Origin: an uncultured Oscillibacter sp.
Lineage (GTDB): Bacteria > Bacillota > Clostridia > Oscillospirales > Oscillospiraceae
NCBI GenBank assembly: GCA_947245315.1
Contig: CAMXNV010000025.1
Coordinates: 1 to 15,098 of the forward strand
Direction: 5' to 3'
Length of the DNA: 15,098 nucleotides
The position numbers were made by a program, and so were the translations under genes. Under the pieces are notes generated by a model. The model saw nothing but the letters and a program-made list of their open reading frames with translations, did not search any database and had not been told where the DNA came from. Positions 14,007 to 15,098 of the stretch are shown piece after piece; the stretch's first letter is position 1, and each line of letters begins with the position of its first letter.

Positions 14007-15098
14007 ATGTTCCGGCAAATGATCCGTCAGGTCTACAACGCGGAGACCTACAGCCTGACCGGGAAAATTGAGAATATTGTCGGAATGTCCATTGAGGCCA
14101 GCGGCGGCCGGGCGGCCGTCGGCGACATCTGCCGGATCTACAACGGCGACTCCGGCGGCCAGGTGACCGCCGAGGTGGTGGGCTTCAAAAACGACCACAT
14201 CCTGCTGATGCCCTATTCCGACATGGCGGGCATCTCGGCGGGCAACTTCGTCCGGAACACCGGGCGGCAGCTGACGCTGCGGGTAGGGGAGTTCCTCCGG
14301 GGGAGGATCATCAACGCCATGGGCCAGCCCATTGACGGCAAGCCCCCCTTCGAGGGCGGCGACCCCTACTGTGTCGGCGGTTCTTATATCAACCCCCTTC
14401 GCCGCCCCCCAATCCGGGAGCGGATAGAGTTTGGAGTCAAGGCCATCGATGGGATGATTACCATCGGGAAGGGCCAGCGGATCGGCATCTTCGCCGGCAC
14501 CGGCGTGGGGAAGTCCACGCTGATGGGCATGATTGCCAAAAATGTGAAAGCGGATATCAATGTGATCGCCCTGGTGGGCGAGCGGGGACGAGAGGTTTTG
14601 GAGTTCGTCCAGAAGGACCTGGGAGAAGAGGGCATGCGCCGCTCCGTGCTGGTGGTGGCCACCTCGGACCAGCCCGCCATGCTGCGGATGAAGTGCCCCG
14701 GCGTGGCCACGGGCATCGCGGAGTACTTCCGGGATCAGGGGTACGACGTGCTGCTGATGATGGACTCCCTGACCCGCTTCGCCATGGCCCAGCGGGAGAT
14801 CGGCCTGGCCATCGGCGAGCCCCCGGTGGCCCGGGGGTACACCCCCTCCATGTACGCCGAGATGCCCAAGCTCCTAGAGCGCAGCGGTAACTTCGAGAAG
14901 GGCTCCATCACCGGCGTCTACACTGTGCTGGTAGAGGGCGACGACACCAATGAACCCATTGCAGACACGGTGCGCGGCATCCTGGACGGGCACATCGTCC
15001 TCTCCCGCCAGCTGGCGAACGCCAACCACTTCCCGGCCATCGACGTGGGGGCAAGCATCTCCCGTCTGATGACGGAGATCGTTTCCCCGGAGCACCGG
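14007..15098 (+). CDS. fliI: Flagellum-specific ATPase FliI (3'-truncated)
   Basis: This is the ATPase of the flagellar type III export apparatus, which acts as a hexamer related to the F1 beta subunit and unloads substrates from chaperones. The frame is open from ATG 14007 to the window edge (364 residues; the family is about 440). The N-terminal beta-barrel region runs to about residue 90. The catalytic core follows, with Walker A GTGVGKST (164-171, Lys169), the GERGREV signature and Walker B VLLMMDSLTRFA (Asp253). The QRE(I/V)GLA and EPP.ARGYTPS motifs follow and are specific to the FliI/type III ATPase group. AAGGAG at 13996-14001 lies 5 nt before the start. Only the C-terminal helical domain is missing, cut by the window. 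Confidence 0.97.
   Translation, partial: MFRQMIRQVYNAETYSLTGKIENIVGMSIEASGGRAAVGDICRIYNGDSGGQVTAEVVGFKNDHILLMPYSDMAGISAGNFVRNTGRQLTLRVGEFLRGRIINAMGQPIDGKPPFEGGDPYCVGGSYINPLRRPPIRERIEFGVKAIDGMITIGKGQRIGIFAGTGVGKSTLMGMIAKNVKADINVIALVGERGREVLEFVQKDLGEEGMRRSVLVVATSDQPAMLRMKCPGVATGIAEYFRDQGYDVLLMMDSLTRFAMAQREIGLAIGEPPVARGYTPSMYAEMPKLLERSGNFEKGSITGVYTVLVEGDDTNEPIADTVRGILDGHIVLSRQLANANHFPAIDVGASISRLMTEIVSPEHR

Noticed and set aside
1..15098. tRNA or rRNA genes, CRISPR array, insertion sequences or prophage genes
   Set aside because: Looked for on both strands. No cloverleaf, regular spacer-repeat array, transposase or phage gene was recognised.

Overview
This is a GC-rich bacterial window whose coding third positions are strongly biased to G or C. 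The gene families are typical of motile Clostridia: a clostridial-type formate-tetrahydrofolate ligase, the flgB-flgC-fliE-fliF-fliG-fliH-fliI flagellar order, strong AGGAGG-type ribosome binding sites, and frequent TTG and GTG starts. A high-GC gut lineage such as the Oscillospiraceae is my best guess. That is an inference from style and gene content; there is no rRNA in the window to confirm it.

Layout. (1) 1-1741, minus: fhs (C1 metabolism), ending at a hairpin at the window edge. (2) 1742-1946: a spacer with a likely fhs promoter, a weak plus-strand promoter and an orphan terminator-like hairpin. (3) 1947-2982, plus: a GNAT acetyltransferase and an unrecognised charged protein. They converge on the next operon across a shared bidirectional terminator at 3011-3031. 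(4) 3038-8073, minus: a three-gene phosphorelay operon transcribed right to left. It encodes a REC/HD-GYP/PAS-like/GGDEF protein, a stand-alone HPt protein and a membrane hybrid histidine kinase with two receivers. (5) 8074-8892: a large divergent control region. Its left half is GC-rich and packed with abutting inverted repeats (about 8117-8275). Its right half is AT-rich and holds candidate promoters for both directions. (6) 8893-15098, plus: the early flagellar basal-body operon, from flgB to fliI, which runs off the right edge.

How the parts fit. The flagellar genes build the proximal rod (FlgB, FlgC, FliE), the MS ring (FliF), the rotor switch (FliG) and the export ATPase with its regulator (FliI, FliH). 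The divergent operon looks like a complete phosphorelay: kinase His to kinase receiver Asp to HPt His to response-regulator Asp. Its output protein carries both a c-di-GMP synthase domain with an RxxD inhibitory site and a c-di-GMP hydrolase domain. Head-to-head placement of a c-di-GMP switch and the basal-body operon suggests coordinated control of motility versus a sessile state.

The most unusual features are the chain of hairpins in the leader of the c-di-GMP operon and the structured non-coding spacers inside the flagellar operon (flgB-flgC and fliE-fliF).
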